Source: Polaribacter aestuariivivens
GTDB taxonomy: Bacteria > Bacteroidota > Bacteroidia > Flavobacteriales > Flavobacteriaceae
Direction: 5' to 3'
Assembly (NCBI RefSeq): GCF_005885675.1
Contig: NZ_VANR01000002.1
Coordinates: forward strand, 496,001-560,000
Length of the DNA: 64,000 nucleotides
The notes beneath the pieces were generated by a model. That model saw only the letters and a list, made by a program, of their open reading frames with translations, had not been told where the DNA came from and did not search any database. Positions within the stretch are counted from its first letter, which is position 1, and each line of letters begins with the position of its first letter. The position numbers and the translations under genes are program-made. Below, in pieces: positions 61,510 through 64,000 of this stretch.

Positions 61510-64000
61510 ATGATTCATTTCTTTGGAAATACAAACAGTAAAGTATTCGCTGTTCAAACCACAAAAAAATTAGCTAAAAAAACAATTGATAAATTGACTT
61601 GGCTTTTTGGCAATCAACCAAAAATAGAAGAAACCAATTTAGATGCTTTTTTTGTTGGTCCAAGATCAGCAATGATTACACCTTGGAGTACAAATGCTGT
61701 AGAAATTACTCAGAATATGGGAATTTCAGACATTATAAGAATTGAAGAATTTACAGCTGTTACAGAAGATTTTACAGATTTTGACCCAATGATTTCAGAG
61801 AAATTCAAGGGCTTAAACCAAGAATCATTTACCATAAACATACAACCAGAAGCCATTTTAAATATTGATGATATTGCTGCTTACAATCAGCAAGAAGGCT
61901 TGTCTTTAAGTGATGAAGAAGTTGAATATTTAGAAGGTGTTGCTACAAAAATTGGAAGAAAATTAACAGACTCTGAAGTATTTGGTTTTAGTCAAGTAAA
62001 CTCAGAACACTGTCGTCATAAAATATTTAACGGAACTTTTGTTATAGATGGTGAAGAGCAACCTACTTCCCTATTTAAAATGATAAAAGAAACTTCAAAG
62101 GAAAATCCTAATGATATTGTTTCTGCCTATAAAGACAATGTAGCCTTTATAAAAGGGCCAAAAGTGGAGCAGTTTGCGCCGAAAACAGCAGACAAACCCG
62201 ATTTTTACGAAACAAAAGATTTCGATTCTGTAATTTCATTAAAAGCAGAAACGCACAATTTCCCAACTACAGTAGAGCCTTTTAATGGAGCTGCTACTGG
62301 TTCTGGAGGAGAAATTAGAGACAGATTGGCTGGTGGAAAAGGTTCTTTACCTTTGGCAGGAACTGCTGTGTATATGACTTCTTATTCGAGATTAGAAGAA
62401 GATAGATATTGGGAACACAAATTCAAAGAAAGAAATTGGTTATACCAAACTCCTATGGATATTTTAATAAAAGCATCCAATGGAGCATCCGATTTTGGTA
62501 ATAAATTCGGGCAACCTTTAATTACAGGGTCTGTATTAACTTTTGAGCATGAAGAAAATTCATCTTCAAGTGAAGCTAACCCAAGAAAATTAGGTTTCGA
62601 TAAAGTAATTATGCAAGCTGGTGGAATAGGTTATGGAAAAGCAGAGCAAGCATTAAAAGATATTCCAAAAGAAGGCGATAAAATTGTAATTTTGGGTGGA
62701 GAAAACTACAGAATTGGAATGGGTGGTGCTGCAGTTTCTTCTGCAGATACTGGAGAATTTGCATCAGGAATTGAGTTAAATGCTGTACAACGTTCGAACC
62801 CAGAAATGCAAAAACGTGCTGCAAATGCTGTTCGTGGCATGGTAGAAAGTGATGAGAATTTTATTGTTTCTATTCACGATCATGGAGCTGGAGGACACTT
62901 AAATTGTTTGTCGGAATTGGTAGAAGATACTGGAGGAAAAATAGATTTAGATAAATTACCTGTTGGAGATCCAACTTTGTCTGCAAAAGAAATTATTGGT
63001 AACGAATCTCAAGAAAGAATGGGATTGGTAATTGCAGAAAAACACATAGATACATTACAAAAAATAGCAGAGCGCGAGCGCTCGCCAATGTATACTGTTG
63101 GAGATGTTACTGGAAACGATCGTTTTACTTTCGAATCTAAAACTACTGGCGAAAAACCAATGGATTTAGCTTTGGAAGACATGTTTGGTTCTTCTCCAAA
63201 AACAATTATGACAGACAAAACTGTCATCAGAAATTATAAAAATCCGCGTTATAAAATCAAGAATTTAGAAATCTATTTAAAGCAAGTTTTACAGTTAGAA
63301 GCTGTGGCTTGTAAAGATTGGTTAACAAATAAAGTCGATAGATGTGTGGGTGGAAAAGTTGCCAAACAACAATGTGTTGGTCCTTTACAAATTCCATTAA
63401 ATAATGTGGGTGTAATGGCCTTGGATTATCATGGAAAAGAAGGTATTGCAACCACAATTGGGCACTCCCCTATTTCTGGATTAATTCATCCAGAAGCTGG
63501 AAGTAGAAATTCTATTACAGAAGCATTAACAAATATGATTTGGGCGCCATTAAAAGATAATTTAAAAAGTATTTCATTATCTGCAAACTGGATGTGGCCA
63601 TGTAAAAACGAAGGTGAAGACGCACGTTTGTACAAAGCTGTAAAAGCGGTTTCAAAGTTTTCTATTGATTTAGGAATTAATGTGCCTACAGGAAAAGATT
63701 CGCTTTCTATGAAGCAAAAATATCCAGATGGTGAAGTAATTTCTCCAGGAACAGTGATTATTTCTGCAGCAGGAAATTGTAACGAAATTAACAAAGTTGT
63801 AGAACCTGTTTTACAAGTCAATGGTGGAAATATCTACTACATAAACATTTCGCAAGACGAATATAAATTAGGTGGAAGTTCTTTTAATCAGACTTTAAAT
63901 GCTATTGGAAATGAAGCGCCAGATGTTACAAACCCAACATATGTAAAAACTGTTTTTAATACGATTCAAAAATTAATAAAAGACGATAAAATTGTTGCTG
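61510..64000 (+). CDS. purL: Phosphoribosylformylglycinamidine synthase, large single-chain type (3' partial)
   Basis: ATP- and glutamine-dependent conversion of FGAR to FGAM in purine synthesis. The frame is open from 61510 to the end of the window (about 830 codons). The family length is near 1220, so the C-terminal ATPase half-end and the glutamine amidotransferase domain lie outside. Visible are GFSQVNSEHCRHKIFNG, AETHNFPTTVEPFNGAATGSGGEIRDRLAGGKGS, GGENYRIGMGGAA and SIHDHGAGGHLNCLSE. Fused PurL-PurQ architecture is inferred from the length and motifs. Confidence 0.95.
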   Translation, partial: MIHFFGNTNSKVFAVQTTKKLAKKTIDKLTWLFGNQPKIEETNLDAFFVGPRSAMITPWSTNAVEITQNMGISDIIRIEEFTAVTEDFTDFDPMISEKFKGLNQESFTINIQPEAILNIDDIAAYNQQEGLSLSDEEVEYLEGVATKIGRKLTDSEVFGFSQVNSEHCRHKIFNGTFVIDGEEQPTSLFKMIKETSKENPNDIVSAYKDNVAFIKGPKVEQFAPKTADKPDFYETKDFDSVISLKAETHNFPTTVEPFNGAATGSGGEIRDRLAGGKGSLPLAGTAVYMTSYSRLEEDRYWEHKFKERNWLYQTPMDILIKASNGASDFGNKFGQPLITGSVLTFEHEENSSSSEANPRKLGFDKVIMQAGGIGYGKAEQALKDIPKEGDKIVILGGENYRIGMGGAAVSSADTGEFASGIELNAVQRSNPEMQKRAANAVRGMVESDENFIVSIHDHGAGGHLNCLSELVEDTGGKIDLDKLPVGDPTLSAKEIIGNESQERMGLVIAEKHIDTLQKIAERERSPMYTVGDVTGNDRFTFESKTTGEKPMDLALEDMFGSSPKTIMTDKTVIRNYKNPRYKIKNLEIYLKQVLQLEAVACKDWLTNKVDRCVGGKVAKQQCVGPLQIPLNNVGVMALDYHGKEGIATTIGHSPISGLIHPEAGSRNSITEALTNMIWAPLKDNLKSISLSANWMWPCKNEGEDARLYKAVKAVSKFSIDLGINVPTGKDSLSMKQKYPDGEVISPGTVIISAAGNCNEINKVVEPVLQVNGGNIYYINISQDEYKLGGSSFNQTLNAIGNEAPDVTNPTYVKTVFNTIQKLIKDDKIVA

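Noticed and set aside
1..64000. CRISPR arrays, tRNA or rRNA genes, insertion sequences and prophage
   Set aside because: No spaced direct repeats of CRISPR size, no cloverleaf-like sequence, no transposase, integrase or phage structural gene was seen on either strand by reading.

Overview
The window is chromosomal DNA of a low-GC, AT-rich member of the Bacteroidota, most likely a marine Flavobacteriaceae (Polaribacter/Tenacibaculum-like; the genus is inference). The evidence is: type IX secretion C-terminal sorting domains on two nucleases; repeated TAnnTTTG -7 promoter boxes; an arginine operon with argF'-type N-succinylornithine carbamoyltransferase; a crtI-crtB-crtZ carotenoid cluster; OMP_b-brl_3 and PagL-like outer-membrane proteins; and 2TM-domain proteins next to LytS/LytTR two-component systems. 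I saw no rRNA, tRNA, CRISPR array, prophage or insertion sequence. Most of the window is a conserved housekeeping backbone.

Layout. 1-9800: ffh (5' end cut by the window), a GT39-like membrane protein, folD, YitT and AI-2E membrane proteins, a TIGR02206 protein, a cupin, small unknowns, a HerA/DUF853 ATPase and a DksA-like protein. 9947-15773: a minus-strand array of two LytS-type sensor kinases, two LytTR regulators and five 2TM domains; one 2TM domain is fused to a kinase and one is frameshifted in a 10-A tract. 15818-25927: a DUF2141 protein, then a 615-bp leader region and the arginine operon (GNAT-argG-argC-proC-argD-argF'-argB-argE-argH), whose spacers carry small repeats and hairpins. 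26041-31570: an intergenic repeat, crtZ/crtB/crtI, a CarH-like B12-binding MerR regulator and a divergent ECF sigma factor/membrane protein/OMP operon.

31567-46732: threonine aldolase, a large zinc metalloprotease, prfB, an ArsC-like protein, a TonB-type receptor, a small membrane protein missed by length cut-offs, fumC, a 3-hydroxyacyl-CoA dehydrogenase, a PagL-like protein, divergent dps/oxyR, folE and a hisS with an unusual insertion of about 100 residues. 46843-64000: YihY, a nadC operon, rlmH, rdgB, a FecCD-type ABC importer, an M28 peptidase, a small secreted repeat protein, recG, an RsmB-like methyltransferase, two tandem secreted endonuclease I paralogues and the first two thirds of purL.

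The two most interesting systems are the kinase/2TM/LytTR array, which looks like a membrane signalling module with an undefined partner domain, and the CarH-like photoreceptor with its carotenoid operon facing an ECF sigma/putative anti-sigma pair, an arrangement reminiscent of light-induced carotenogenesis in Myxococcus. The arginine operon also offers a candidate arginine-codon leader peptide and a specificity residue that predicts succinylated intermediates.
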